Part shown: positions 42,501 through 55,000 of the stretch, piece after piece | Layout of the letters: each line of letters begins with the position of its first letter | How positions within the stretch are numbered: position 1 is the stretch's first letter | Assembly: GCA_002900995.3 (NCBI GenBank) | Contig: CM035306.1 | Coordinates: 2,824,100 to 2,888,099 of the forward strand | Source: Ganoderma boninense | Lineage: Eukaryota > Basidiomycota > Agaricomycetes > Polyporales > Polyporaceae | Direction: 5' to 3' | Length of the DNA: 64,000 nucleotides | Position numbers and translations under genes: made by a program | The notes under the pieces: generated by a model | Databases searched by the model: none | What the model saw: the letters and a program-made list of their open reading frames with translations, nothing else | Told to the model about the DNA's origin: nothing

Positions 42501-45157
42501 CTGATCTCCTCCGCCCTCTCTTCCAGGTACTTGATCACGCGAGCCTTCTTCGCCTTGAGTGCTTGCGCACCGGTACGGACAAGGCTTGCCGTGGGGGAAC
42601 CAGGATCGGAGAACAGCGGTCCAGGGTACGAGGTAGCAGAGGTGTCGAGGACAGACTCCGGGATCACCTTGTGAATAAGCTGTATCTTGATATCCGTGGA
42701 CTGTCGCGAAGAAAGCGCAACATCGAAACCAGTGTTCATGTTTGCACCGTGGAAGCAGGTCACCAGCTTGCCGCCAAACCCAAAGCTTATCACAGGGACA
42801 CGCGCGGACGTGCGTCCGAGAGGGTCGTTGGTACCTAGCAGAGAGGGCGAGGGCGCGTAGGTAGAGTGTGTCGGCGCAGCCAAAGTGACTACCTGGCTGC
42901 CTGCAAGATCGTAGACCGTAGGAGGATGAGCATTATTGGCCGCTAAAGATGAGGGCTGCGGGGGGAGCGCGAAGCTACCATAGGCATGTTCACTGGACTG
43001 GCGAGCAGGTTGCCGCGAAGGTGCATACGGATCCACCGACGTCGTCGAGTAAACAGAACCGTTTGACGCTTGCCTTCCGTGCACAGCTTGCTTCTCCGGT
43101 AGTGCATATGGGTCATAAGCGTTCTGCTTCGCGGCGGTGAACGACCGCACTGAACCCGTGGGTGAAGTAGCACGCTTGGGATCGTAGGCAGATTGAGGGT
43201 CATACTGACTGGAGAATGTCGACCTTCGCGACTGGCTAGACAGAGGGCGGCTGACCGGAGGGGACTTTGTGACAGAGTCTCGCCTCGGGGGCTCGTATGG
43301 GTGCTTCTGAACTGAGTGCACCGAGGACGCTCCGGGAGACTTGGCCCTATCCGACGCATTTGATCTGGCTGGTGGCGCGTACGGGTCGTAAGACGGGGCT
43401 GGCACATGGCTAGCTGAGGGAGGACCAGCCTGCGGAGGTGTTTTTGCTCGTTCTGAAGGGGAGCTCAACGAAGTAGGATGATTCAGCTGTGCTGACCATG
43501 CTGGCTGGTCATCAAGACGTAACCCCGCCGACATCGATTGAGGAGACGACGTGGCGACGGCCGGTGGCTCATACGACGTGGCTTGCACCTCCTCCTCGTC
43601 CACTTCAGGAATTGTTTCGCTCACCGGCGGCCCATCGAAACCATTCAACGTGGAGCTTGCGTAGTCCGGTTCCGAAACCTCATGTGCAGAGGCAGGAGGG
43701 GGCGAATAAGGACCCGCTGCTTTGGGGTGGGTGGAAGAGTACGCTGTGGGTGCATACGTATCGTTGACTTTTGGAAGTCCTTCCAGTGGATATACTGCAG
43801 TCTGATCCACTTCGCCGTATGGGCCACTCGCACCGTGCGTGGCAGGCGGGCTGTATGAGGATTGGTGGCCCACGTGATTGTGGTTCAAAGTCCCATTAAT
43901 GGCGGGCACATGGGGTTCCGACGAGATTGGATGTGACGGTGCGTGCAAAGCCGAATGGCTGTCACGACGTGGGGGTACGGAATACGCATGGGGATCAGGA
44001 GTCCTACGGGGCGGAGGGGCCGCATGTCCATGAGGGTCAGGAGTTCTACGAGGCGGTAGCGCAGTGTGAGCGTGTGGGTCAGGAGTCCTGCGTGGTGGAG
44101 GCAATGATTGAGGGGTTAATGTGGTCCGCGGTGGCGGCGAAACGGGAGACTGTGAACCATATGAGGCTTGTCGCGGAGGCCCTGAGGTATGCCTGGCCTT
44201 CGGCGGGGGCAAGGGTGGGTCAAACGCGTTAGCTGTCTTGGGGCGATACTGCGTAACAGTGACCGCTGGCGGTGGAGCAGGAGCAGTGGACGAAATGGGT
44301 GCTGGTGGTGGGGGAACAGAGACAGTAGAAGGAGCGTACGTGGTCGTGTGGGAAGCGGCTCCGTACGGGTAACTCTGCTGAGATGTAGGTGCAGATCGAG
44401 CGGCAGCGTAGGAAGCCTGGTAAGTGTCGTGGCTAGATGCGGCCGACGCTTGCGGTCCCTGCAAAGATGACTCGTAGCTCGACTGTATTTGGGCGGGCTT
44501 GTAAGGGTCATACGCGGCAGGCGAATACGACGGGTTTTGCATAGCCGGAGCGTTCTGGGCCATGGCATCTGTAGTGTATGTCGAGACAGCCGTGCTCGTA
44601 GCAGGAGCGTATGACGAGGTTGTGACCGGAGTATATGCCGAAGTCCCCTGATTGTATGGTGTATAAGTCTGCTGAGGTGCATAGCCGTTTTGTTGTCCGT
44701 ACGAAGATTCATAGGCTGCAACAAGCCGGTAAGGGTGTGTAGATGTGTTGTACGTATAAAACCTACCTGAAGCGTTCGGCGCAGTCGGTTGATTGTAAAC
44801 ACTATCCTGACCGTACTGATTGTGTTGCGCATATGTCCCATTATGTTGGCCGTAAGATGCTTGGTTTGTGTATGGGGTCGCATATGGGGTAGACACGGTG
44901 CCGTCATGGGCGTATGACTGTTGGCTGGAGGAGTCGTACCACAGCTGTTGTGCATCCCCTTGCGCTACGTTTGAACCAGCTCCATCGGCAAGAAACAACT
45001 CGGTAGAAGGGCCAAAGAGATCTGAGACAGCATTTGAGGCCTGAGTCGTGCTGTTGGGCTCATTGTCGTGGGTGTCACCACCGAGCGCAGCGGAAAATGG
45101 GTCGAGGGAGGTGTCTGGGGCACCGAAAAGATCTGCAGCCTCGCCAGCGGTGGACAT
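39523..45157 (-). CDS. SEC16: COPII coat assembly scaffold Sec16
   Basis: Large peripheral ER-exit-site protein that organises Sec23/24 and Sec13/31. From ATG 45157 (MSTAGEAADLFGAPDTSLD), about 750 residues are disordered, rich in Tyr, Pro, Ser and Gln, with repeated YDPYA/YxPP units. The central conserved domain begins VPVISFGFGGKLVTCFHGAN and includes ISDMLARGDRRGACHYA. It runs through EKLWAHALLIASSVDKECWK, LGDQLSAHQWAEAAHAWY, FYKDSDPIVFSEILEFAM and LIRAASLAEAGHVQLANRYC. The C-terminus has SGWLSRLWKRNDSSSPGAVK, FYFDKELGKWVNK and a Pro-rich tail ending FSQEGSS. ELGKWVNK and SGWLSRLW are Sec16 C-terminal signatures. Introns split the centre and tail. A 51-nt intron at 44716-44766 is in frame and stop-free. 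VPS55 and TRS120 further along act in related trafficking. Confidence 0.93.
43989..44114 (-). repeat. Three tandem 42-bp units in SEC16
   Basis: Three copies with an exact 42-nt period; matching points fall at 44001, 44043 and 44085. Each unit encodes a 14-residue block beginning RRTPDPH (RRTPDPHAHTALPP and two variants). The repeat lies in the disordered N-terminal half of SEC16. Units differ by point changes, so the duplication is not recent. Confidence 0.85.
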
Positions 45158-45505
45158 TGCGAAGTTGGCCCAGCCAGAACCAAGACAGCGAGGAGATGAG
45201 GAAGGAGAAAAGCTCGAATCGCTGATTGAGGGACAGTGACGGTGGAGAGGGATTCAAGGAGAGGCCTGGAGACGTATTTGGTCTAGTTTGCTCGACCACG
45301 TATGTGCGCCCCGGCCCGTCGACGTAAGTACAGAGTCGGTCCACTGCCTCGATCTTCCCTCTGATTCGATACTCGCGTGATGATGCTGACGGCGCACAAC
45401 TGCTCCAGCACCCGATGATCCATCCATCGAGGAACTAGATAGAGCACACAACTTTTCGCATTGTCTACACCCAACTTACGACTGTCGATGGCCGTGTACG
45501 CAACA
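45158..45505. promoter_or_regulatory. SEC16 upstream region
   Basis: 348 bp between the SEC16 start and the stop of the RPAP3-like gene, both minus strand. No gene seen; presumed SEC16 promoter. Confidence 0.45.
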
Positions 45506-46980
45506 TCAATGACAACCCCACGCACTCCTTGACCCATCCTCCTTCCGCTTGCCCATCTCGCCCTCCACCCCATCTCCGCGAGGCCGACCGAGCAGATCCC
45601 ACACTGCCTGCGCATCCGCACGCTCTTCTCCACTCATCATCAGGGCCACCGTAGTGAAGCGCGGGACGCGCGGAAGGTTCACCATATAAGCGCGCACGAT
45701 GGGGATGCGCTCTCGGTCCTCTCGGTCAGCTTCGAGCGCCGCACGAAGACTGTGAAGGATGGCAGCCAGAAGGGATGCATTTAAAGAAGTTTTGAATAAT
45801 GCCGGTAGCCGGGCTGCAGGAATTTGCTGGGTGCACCAGTGTCAGTTCGGGGACCGGTGACTATGGGGACCTTACTCACGCGAAGCACATCCCAGCGTTC
45901 CTCCTCAGTCGCCAGTTCATTCCATATCCGCGTGAATGCAACAAGGGTCTCTGGGGGCTCCCGTTTACGGGCATTGGCGTTGCCGTTGGACGAGCTGGAA
46001 GCATAGAAGAGGCTTGACCGGCCGTCCGACGTAAATATGCCCCCTCTTGGCTTCAGTTCCTCTCGTGCAGCTTTGGCTTCCCGGAAGGTCTGAGGAGACG
46101 GTCTTGTAGTTGACGCATCTGAAGTGGCAAATGCAACTGATGCACCTTTTGCAGGAGATCGGGACACCGGAGATGCCGGGGGCGGTAGTTTACCGAGCGG
46201 TCGAGATGACACGGCAGTCAGCAGACCCCTGTCGGAGGGCGAGGTCTGTGCCACAATCGAAGCAGATGAACTAGGTTCTGCATCAGGTTCAACAATAGTG
46301 ATTGGAATACGTCGACGCTTGGGGGGTATCGCAACTGATGGCGCCGGTGTGGAAATATCAACGGGCTTCCTCTTCGCGAGATGGATGAGCGAGGAAGCTG
46401 GCAAAGCAGAGTGTGTACGCACATTCTTTGGAGCAACGGGAACGGTTTTGAGAGCATCTTGGACATTACTCAGTTCTTTCTTCACAGAATCGTTGGAAGG
46501 CTCTAGCTTTAAAGCTTCCTGAAAGTCTGGGGATAGCCTGTGTAGTGGGTCATAACGTTTGGATCATGGAAGGTGTGGACAACGCACCAGTTTCCGCCTC
46601 TTTTAGCTTCTGTAAAGCTGCCCTGGCCTGACCTCTGCGGAAGTAACCTTTCACATTCTTTTTGTCAAGTCGCACGACCGTATCGCAGTCCCGCTCAGCA
46701 TCCTCATTCCTAGTCGCCGCGCCCGCATGAGCCTACTTCGAAGGCATACGAGCAGATGGTGGGCACGCACTCACTTGCCAAGTTTGAGGTATGCGGCAGC
46801 TCGGTTCAAGGGATATGTTGGATTTGATGGATCGGCGATGAATGCAGCGGTATAGTGGCCGATCGCGGTGGGGAAGTCGCCTGCCTTGAAGGCTGCATTG
46901 CCCTACTAACGTCCGTTCAAGAAGCATGCCTGTGGTAGAATAGTATCATAACGCACCTTTTCCTTCTCGTTCTGTGCCAT
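45506..46980 (-). CDS. RPAP3: RPAP3-like TPR co-chaperone (R2TP complex)
   Basis: TPR protein with the RPAP3 C-terminal domain. From ATG 46980: MAQNEKEK, intron, then TPR units GNAAFKAGDFPTAIGHYTAA, NPTYPLNRAAAYLKLGK, NEDAERDCDTVVRLDKKNVK and GYFRRGQARAALQ, and a helix VKKELSNVQDALKTVP. A disordered linker follows. The C-terminal domain opens with TFREAKAAREELK and FTRIWNELATEEERWDVLR. After a final intron it continues IPAARLPALFKTSLNASLL and AAILHSLRAALEADR, ending near GCH at 45506. The acceptor was chosen at CACCCAG because it restores the domain; a nearer one would stop early. In animals RPAP3 links Hsp90 to RUVBL1/2 to assemble RNA polymerase and snoRNPs; the role is carried over by family. 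Confidence 0.85.
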
Positions 46981-47802
46981 GGCCGTTATCGAGTGAGTCG
47001 TGCGGTGAGGCAGAATGCCCACGGCGAGCACTAGGTTGGAATTGAATAATCCAGGTGGAAGATCCTAGAAAGATCTAAAGAAGACGTCGAGGCAGGCGCG
47101 AGTGACCGACGTCGGGAACGACGCACCGGCGCTCCGACGAACTCTACTTATGTGCGCCCCTGTGCAGTGTACAAAAGCAGCAGTCCGACGTTCGATCGAA
47201 GGTCACAATCTTCCGAGGTTAACTCCGACTCGGTCACAAGAGAACACCTGCTGTACTTAGCTCCGCACAGCCTTGCGCTAGCCAGTAGAAGACAGCTCAG
47301 AGCATGCGTTGTTGATTATATTACCAGCTACTGTAACTAGAGACGTATACCAACTGCTACTCCAATGTAGGGATGACTGTGACTGACGAGTCCAAGCACT
47401 GAAAAGTGTTCGTTCACTAGATGGTCGATGGTAGTGGGGATGCAAATGTGACTGCTGTAATGACTGGGTAACTAAACGAGATGCAATGTATGGTACCGAC
47501 GATGATGGTGATTCGCAAACGAGAGGACGAGACTATGGACAGGGTCCAAAAGCGACAATATGCAACAAACGAAAGGAGTGAAGGTGATTACAGGTGAAAT
47601 GCAGAGCGACGACGTGCGTAGACAGTATGCGTATGAAGGTGCAGTAGATGGAGGCGCGATGGTCAGAAGTGGAAGTCGTGCACGGAGAGACGGATGGACA
47701 ATGCAAGCGAGAGTCTAGACAAACACTGTGATGCACGGAAGACTATTAGATGACGCGAAGCACGGCGACAAGATAACGTATGCAAGCGATGGGTGGGGTG
47801 TC
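46981..47802. other. Intergenic, RPAP3-like promoter / Pumilio 3' region
   Basis: About 820 bp with no supported gene. Short open frames (for example 47152-47340) have no recognisable content. Confidence 0.45.
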
Positions 47803-50800
47803 CTAAGCGGAAGTTTCAGTGGCCACCTCGGCTGGGGTAGCCTCGCCCGAGGGCGTAGTGGGAGCGCACTTCTCAAGCAGTCGCTCAACTGAGAGTGCCG
47901 TAAGTTTCCACTGCAGAAAAGCGAACACGAAAAAAACTTACTAGCTGAGAGATGTTTGCTGTACGCACTCGAGTACCTCCTCATGTTCACCAAATGGGGG
48001 CGAACCTTGCTGATCAGCTGCTCCTTCTGTTCGCCCTCAGCTACCGTGAGAGCCCGTTGAAGGACGTAGTCTGGTGGAGAGTGTTAGGTCAAGTCCGCTC
48101 TGGAGCGCACAGACCAAGTTAGACTTACTCCCGAAGGAATCCTTCATCAGTCCCATGATAGGGCTGAGACCGTCCTGCTTGGGGGTCATGATTTCATCGA
48201 TGAGCTGTCGACGGCTGTCAGGGTCCGCGGTGACCAAGGCCTTCTCGCACACGTTCGACGCAAACTTGTGCTTCGCCATGTTGTTCATCTGACCGGTGAG
48301 TTTGCTGATAATCATGGCGCGGTCTTGAGGCTTCCCATGCTCCAAGACAAATTGGACGACGTAGTTCTAGCATGACTGTTAGCTTCATCACAGCGGGCTA
48401 CCGTATGGATGTGGTACTTACCCCGAACTGATCGATCATGAGGTTCGAGACGTACTTGTGTAGCTCGTCAAGAAGCGGCCGCGTCTGCTCCTCCGGAAGG
48501 TACTCAAAGCACCGCTGGAGAACTCGGCAACCATACGGGTGGGTCGACAGCTCGTAGACGCTCCCGCGGAACGCGCCCACAAAGCCAAGGCGTTCAGGCA
48601 CAACGTGTTCGATGATCTTTTGGACAACCTATTCATCATGGGTTAGCACTTGAGTCGGTCAGCTGAGCGAAATTGACGGACATGGTTGCCATTCGCGTCT
48701 TTGACACACCGGAGAACGTTCGCGCTGAGCTCCTGGACAAACATCGCCTGCTGTTCGGGGTTCACGTACTCAATCGCCTAGACGACGACAGTGAGTGGGA
48801 GGATGATGATGGAGTTGATTGCCAAACCTTCTGCACGACACGGCATCCGTACATTTGCAGCGAAAGACCAAGCACTTGGCCCTCCATCGTGTTGACGAGA
48901 CGCGCCTTCTGTGCCGCAGTGCCGAACTCAAACATCTTCTGCACAACCTGTGATTACCACATCCAGATAGTGAGAGACCTGATCATCCATGCAGGTGAAC
49001 TGAGACGTACGTAGTTGCCGAAAACGTCCTGCATCAGCTGCACGGCGTACTGTGGCACAATCTCATCGAACACGATCTCCATCTCCTCACCAGTCGCCGA
49101 CTCGAGCTTCTGCTGAATGAACCGCGACCCATGCTGGTCTCCGCTGAACTCCACAATATACCCAAAGATGTCCTAGACCAAGCCCGGCGTCAGCTTTCCC
49201 ATTCATTAGATATTGGTGCTATGAAAGATAGAGTTGTGTAGATCAAGGTAACACCGGACTGATACGCACCCGCAGTTCCCACTTGCGAGATTTGTTGGCC
49301 CGGAATTCGTCCAGCTGCGCGCTCCGCACCGCCCCGTCGCCGCGACGACCATGGCGGCCGCCGTACCCCTGCGGTCCGGCGCCAGCATTCGGGTGCATAC
49401 CGCCGTAAGGCACACCGCGAGGGAGTTGTGGGCTGTATTCTACAGGCGCGCCATAAGGGGAGGAATGCGGCGATGGCGACGACCGCATGTTAGCATACAA
49501 CATGTTCTGCGGAGGCATACCCTGATTGGAAATAGAAGCATTAGCGTTTGAAGCCATTGGGGCCAGAGCGATCTACCGCACCTGATCACGACGCTTGTCG
49601 CCGCCAGCCAAAGGATGAGGCGCGAGCATAGGCGAGTGCGGCGGAGGTGCATGGTAGACCAACGGCTGGCCAGGGTAGTAGTATTGTGAGCCTAGCGTGC
49701 GCGAGGAGTTGACATAGTCATAAAATTGCTGCACGTGGAGGTCAGTCATGGCATGAGGATGCAATGTCTGGGGTCCCAACCCAGGATATACATTAGGAGT
49801 AGCCGTCGCTGAAGTCAGGGCTGGAGATGATCCATAGAGGGAGAGCTCCGGAGTCGTGCGGTAGGCGTCGTAGGAATATGAAGGACCGGAGTAATATGGG
49901 GCATATTCGGTCTGGGGATAGCCACCGTACGGGCCACGAGGAGGCTGTTGGGGACCGCGCGCCGGATGCCCAGAGGTCGCTGGTGTCGCCATGGCAGAAG
50001 GTTGGGATCCTTGGCGATAGCTGCTCTGCTGTGAATGAGCATACTCATCTTCTACCGCCATACCGCGGAGTGCGACAGAAAGTTCAGTATCGACTTGCGT
50101 GGATGTTCGCAAGGACTCATAGTTGGCGACTGAGCTAGTGAGTTGCCCTAGAACCATACGCTGATTAAAATATGGCGCGCATTTCAGCGCCCAGATTACA
50201 CACGCACCCAGGACAGCGTTGTATGTTGGCATCTGAGGTGGCATAGCTGTGGGTGTTGATCCCGCTGGCAGGCCTGAGGACTGAGCTGATACCTGCCTTG
50301 ATCTCACCTGTGATCAATGCAGAACGTGGCAGTCCTAGCTGTCAAACAACAGGTACAGGAGGACATGCAGGGCGCGGCCGCACATACCAAACTTGTCAGG
50401 TCCTTCTGCTGAACGTCCGTCATTTCATCCCAAGTCCCGCTGGGGGACCGGGAACCCCAGCCGTCGTTCAGATGAGACGCGCCGGATTCTGGGATGCTAG
50501 CAGCCGAGGAACTGGACGGGTGCCTAGAGGTGTTTCCGCCTCCCCACACCTGAGCGCGCATTAGCAGGCGGGGCCGCCGGGTTGAGCTACGTAGCGGATG
50601 CTCACCTGCCAACCTGTGCTCGAAGTCTTGAGACCATTCGAAGGAGCCATGGCTACACCGAACATGTTGGAGGAACCCTTCCTGTGCGAGTGAATCTAAA
50701 TAAGTAGGATTAGCTGGCGGGGGTCGCGTGATGGTGGGAGCAGAACGAACAGGGTTCGGAGAACTGGTGGGGGAATGGCCGCGAGATTGGGAAGAAGAAC

Positions 50801-50840
50801 CAGAAGGTTTACGGGATGATTCGTGATTAGTTGTCGACAT
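47803..50840 (-). CDS. Pumilio-family (PUF) RNA-binding protein
   Basis: Post-transcriptional regulator that binds mRNA 3' untranslated regions. The N-terminal half (from ATG 50840, [20 protein letters not shown]) is disordered and Ser/Pro/Tyr/Gln-rich, with many YxxYP-type units. The C-terminal Pumilio domain begins [20 protein letters not shown] and has eight repeats. Base-contact triplets in order: SRFIQ ([12 protein letters not shown]), NYVVQ, CRVVQ, NHVVQ, CRVLQ, NYVVQ, SNVCEK and NYVLQ. This is the order found in human PUM1/2 and Drosophila Pumilio. The chain ends AEVATETSA at 47803. Introns fall between repeats, for example within GNYVVQ at repeats 6 and 8. Family and RNA code are clear; the paralogue is not. 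Confidence 0.94.
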
Positions 50841-52069
50841 CTATGAGCAAGTCGATACCCTGGGTGGGACGCCCAAGTTTGTATGGGGGAGCGGGAAGAG
50901 AAACGGTGACTCACAAATGAAATCCTACAATATTCACGCTGTACTGGAGGTCTAAGTCGCGGCTGTTATAAAGCTGTCAAACGAGTCGTCAGTGCGACAA
51001 GAGAATGGACAAAGGAGAGAAGAACGAAGGGTGGTTGAGGGTTGGGCGGGCAAACAATGACCGCGCTGGAACCAACAGGCACGCGCCGAACGCGCCGATC
51101 GCAGGGACGACGTCACAGAGGTGAGCGAGGTTAGACTGGAAGGACTCACCAGTACTGTACGGGGAACGGGGGCAGCGTCGGGGAGAGGACGGGGGGGGAG
51201 ACGGGTCCTCTTGAGGTGGACCGACGCGAGCGTCGTGGAGGGAGAACGCGAGGCGGAGGCGAGTCCGACGCGTCGAAAGGCGGGCCAAAATGGGGGAAAT
51301 AATGGTGGACTGTCATGTACCTAATTTGATTCCGCTAAAACTCGAACTCGAGGCGCGGTTGTTCGCTCGTCGGGCCATTTGACACGTGGAACGCTCACCG
51401 CAACTGCCCGCGTCCCCCGCCTCCCTGCCGAGCTTCTCCCACTTCCTTTCTCGGCTCCCCGGCCACACCCCCGGGGCCCCTCCTGCCATACGCGGCACAG
51501 CGCCCCTCCCGGCCCTTCCCAGGCTGGCTTCCATCAACACCCGCCAGCACGACCCTGACGGAGGATCCGTCGCGTCCCATGGGCGGCCCTCCCGCGCGCC
51601 TTCTCATTTGCCCCCGCTCGACAGCCAGCCAGCCCGGAACGGCACACCCACCTCCGTGGCCCGTATAATTTGCCGTATTCGCCCCATTCTCTTCGATCCC
51701 GATGCCCGAACAATTGGCCGCTGTAGGTCCGCGTAAGTCCCAGGCGCAAACTTCTCGCATCGTCGCTTCGCGCATGCATATGCACCACGCCTCTCCGAGT
51801 CGACATCATCGCGTCCCGCCCGCGGAACCTGGTTCGTGATCACACACCGACCCTTGCCGTCGGAGATTAGTCCAGAAAATTTTGCCGTCGATGCTTCGGT
51901 CCGGTTCTCCTCGGTCTTGACATGCTTTCGCGTCCAGTCCTCTTTGACCTTGCATTACCGACCAGACGATAGTGAAGTAGATGTGATTTATAACATACAA
52001 AACAATGCAGACGGACGGGCGTGATGATATACGTGGCGAGTGCAGCGGCGAGTGAAAGCAGGTGAAGAT
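50841..52069. other. 1.2-kb intergenic region, Pumilio upstream / kinesin-1 downstream
   Basis: No supported gene. A GC-rich segment (51380-51770) stays open on both strands but gives Arg/Pro/Gly-rich translations without a family. Likely long Pumilio promoter and leader plus kinesin-1 3' untranslated region. Confidence 0.45.
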
Positions 52070-55000
52070 CTATCGCGAGTTGAAGTTGAACCAGGATTGC
52101 CGCTTGGCTAAAAACACGCCGCCAAGTCAGCCTCCGCCGCGCACTCGCCCCAGCAGAGAATGAACACGTACCGGTGCTATTACGGAGGCGGGTGAAGGAC
52201 GCGAAGCCCGAGCCACACATGATCAGCATGGAGCTGGCAAGTGACCGAGAAACACAACGTTACGCACCCAGAGTCTTCGTTCTGCACTCTTGCCAAGGGA
52301 TTTGCCATGCTTGGGGACGTCGCACCCGTACCCGTGCTTCCAGGAGTCGCACTCCCTCCCCCACCACGCAGCGGCTTGGCAATCCGGCCAAAGCTTAACG
52401 GCGAGGACGAAGCGGCCTTCTGGGCTGGAAAGGCGAGCGAATGGTTTCAGCCCAACACAACGGTAAGCCACAATTTACGATGACATACCGCGCGCCTGGT
52501 CTAGCCGTTCCTTCACCGCCTGCAGTTGCGCCTCGAACTTCTGGTTCTGCACTGCCAATCGGCGGTCGGCGTCCTGGAGCAGGGCCTCGAGGTTCTGTAT
52601 CCGCTCATTGCGTGCCAGGAGCTTGCGTTCTGCGATCCCCGCCTCCTTCTTGAGCGCCGAGTTCTGGTCGACGAGCTAAAAGAAAGACCCAAGGTAACCG
52701 CGGGCATCAACAAGACCGAACCGAAGCGTCATGTGTGTCAAGGAACGTCAAAACGCACCTGCTTCTGGACGATGGTGAGCTGCTCCAAGTTGCGCTCCAA
52801 AAAGGCCATCTTCTTCTGCTGCGCCTTGCTATTGCTGTTCCGGATCACATTGTTGTATTGCTCTTTGATCTCGTCCAGCTGAATCTCGAGCTCGACAACC
52901 TGCGGATGAACACGCATGATCCATGAGCACAATGACAAGCAGCGGATCCGACGATAACCTATTACCTTCTCACACCGGTTCTGCAGGTCACGCATAAGCG
53001 ACTTCTTGACGCCATCGAACTCGGCAAGTTGGACGCTGATTGCCTTGCGAGTGCGCTCCAAGTCTTGTGCGCTCTCCGCCAAATTCTTGCCGCCCTCAAT
53101 CCCAGCCGACGTCACAGCGAAGGCGCGCTTTTCGGCGAGGGCGCCTATCAGTCACGGCGGACACCGGGATAGAACTGCTAGTAATGAATGCATTACGTAC
53201 CTTAAGCTCCTCATTGACGCTCTTAAGACCGTCGATGGTCGCATTCAGCGTCCGGAGCTCGTTGCCCTTGATTTCCAGCTGCTGCTTGAGATCCTGCACT
53301 TCGCTAGCATGTGCGTCACGCTTCGCAGCGTACTGCGCCTCGAGCTTGTTCTGCGAGTCAAGTGTGAAGATTCCATAATTGGAACGAGACTCCAAGAGGC
53401 CGATCAAACGTACCTTGAGCTCAGCCATGGATTCGGCGATATCCACGTTGCTGACTTCCTCATCGTGGATGGTCTTCTCTGTATATGTGAAATGTCCGGG
53501 GTTAGAAGACTTGAATGCCGTAACGCAGAACCGAATACGAACCGAGGAGTTCCTCGTACTCGGCCTCCAGGCCAGCGATGCGGGACTCAAGCTCATCGCG
53601 CCTGCGCTGGTGCATCTCGTTCTCCTCCTGCACCTGGCGGAGGCGGTCGACCGTCTCCCGAATGAGGGTCTGGGTATCGGCCAGGCGCCGCCTGACGGAC
53701 ACGATATCGTCGTGCGTGAGGGTGGAAACGGATTCGTCCGAGTCGATGGCATCGAGTTTGGCAAGGATCTGGCGAAGCTGCTCGTCCTTCTCGGAGAAGG
53801 TGCCTTGCTGCATTCGCCGGAAGCGCACAGGAACGCAAGTCAGACGACAATGCTACCGCCGCGGGACCGAACAGGCACGGAACCCTGACACTCACAGCAT
53901 CGAACTTGGCCATCATAAGCGCCATCTTCTCCTGCTTGCGCTTCTCTTTGTCCTCCGTCGATGCGTCCTTCTGCGCCACCTTGAGGTCTGCAATCGTCTT
54001 CTTGAGCTCCTCGAGTTCCCCTTTCGCGTCTTGGTTCTGCTCCTTGAGGATATCGATCGTGATGATGCTCTCTTTGTTGTCGTAGTTGAGCCGCTCGACC
54101 TGGAGCCGGAGCTCGTTCAGTTGGCCCGACATCGACTTGTTCTCCGTCGAAAGCGAGGTCTCCTGCTCCTTGAGGAAAGAGAGCTCCTCCTTGAGCTCCG
54201 ACACCAGCTTCTCCGCGGCCTTGAGGGAAGATTCCCGATCTGCGAGCTGGTCGCTTAGCTCATTCTCCCGCTTCAGGAACTCCTCTCGCTCGTCCTTGTC
54301 TAGGCCAACGACTGTAGGTGTCTGTGGGCGGCTGTCCAGGTCGTTTCTCAGATCCTGTAGCAACGGGTTGACAGGGGTCTGACTTCTCGTCGCGGATGGT
54401 GTCGGGGAAGCAGTCGACTTCTTCGGTGCGCTTGAAGCCGGTGCGCCAGCCTTCTCAGAGGAAGCCCAGTCAGCCTGGTCGACTTGACCACCAGCGCGCC
54501 AGATAGCAAGCTCCGCTTCCAAGGCAGCAATATACTTCTGATACGAAGAGTTGGCGGCATTGGCCTTGGAAAGGAGAGCCTTCAGCTCGAAGGGGGAAAG
54601 TTCAGCATTGACACGCGCGGTGTTCTTGATCGATTTCGCGCGAATACCGAAGCGGAGGGTAGAGAGGGTTTCAGAGTCGTTGTAAGATGAGGGAGAGCAG
54701 TTGATAATCAGGGTGGTTCGTGAGTTACCGCCAAGCGACTCTTGGAGAATACGAGTGAGCTTAGAATCACGGTATGGGATGTGTTTGGCCTGCAAGCGAA
54801 ATGTGCGCTGTCAGTCTTCTGCCTTTAAAGTGGACATGGAGGCCAACCTTCCCATCCGTGAGGGCGTTGATGACCATACCGAGGGCCGATAGCGACTTGT
54901 TGATCTTCTTGGCCTCCTCCAAAGTCTGACCAGAAGCGCCGGTCTTCCCAACCTTCTCGGAACCTGCAAGGTCGACGAGGTACAGGTTACCAGTCTTCTG

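Noticed and set aside
44116..44955. 279-residue His/Arg/Thr-rich minus-strand frame
   Set aside because: Alternative frame of the SEC16 exon; the SEC16 frame continues into the conserved central domain.
45781..45850. RPAP3-like protein ending at KLL (45781)
   Set aside because: That end reads through a GTGAGT intron; splicing to the CACCCAG acceptor restores the conserved C-terminal domain.
51380..51810. Overlapping open frames on both strands upstream of Pumilio
   Set aside because: Low-complexity translations only; no splice pattern links them to a domain.
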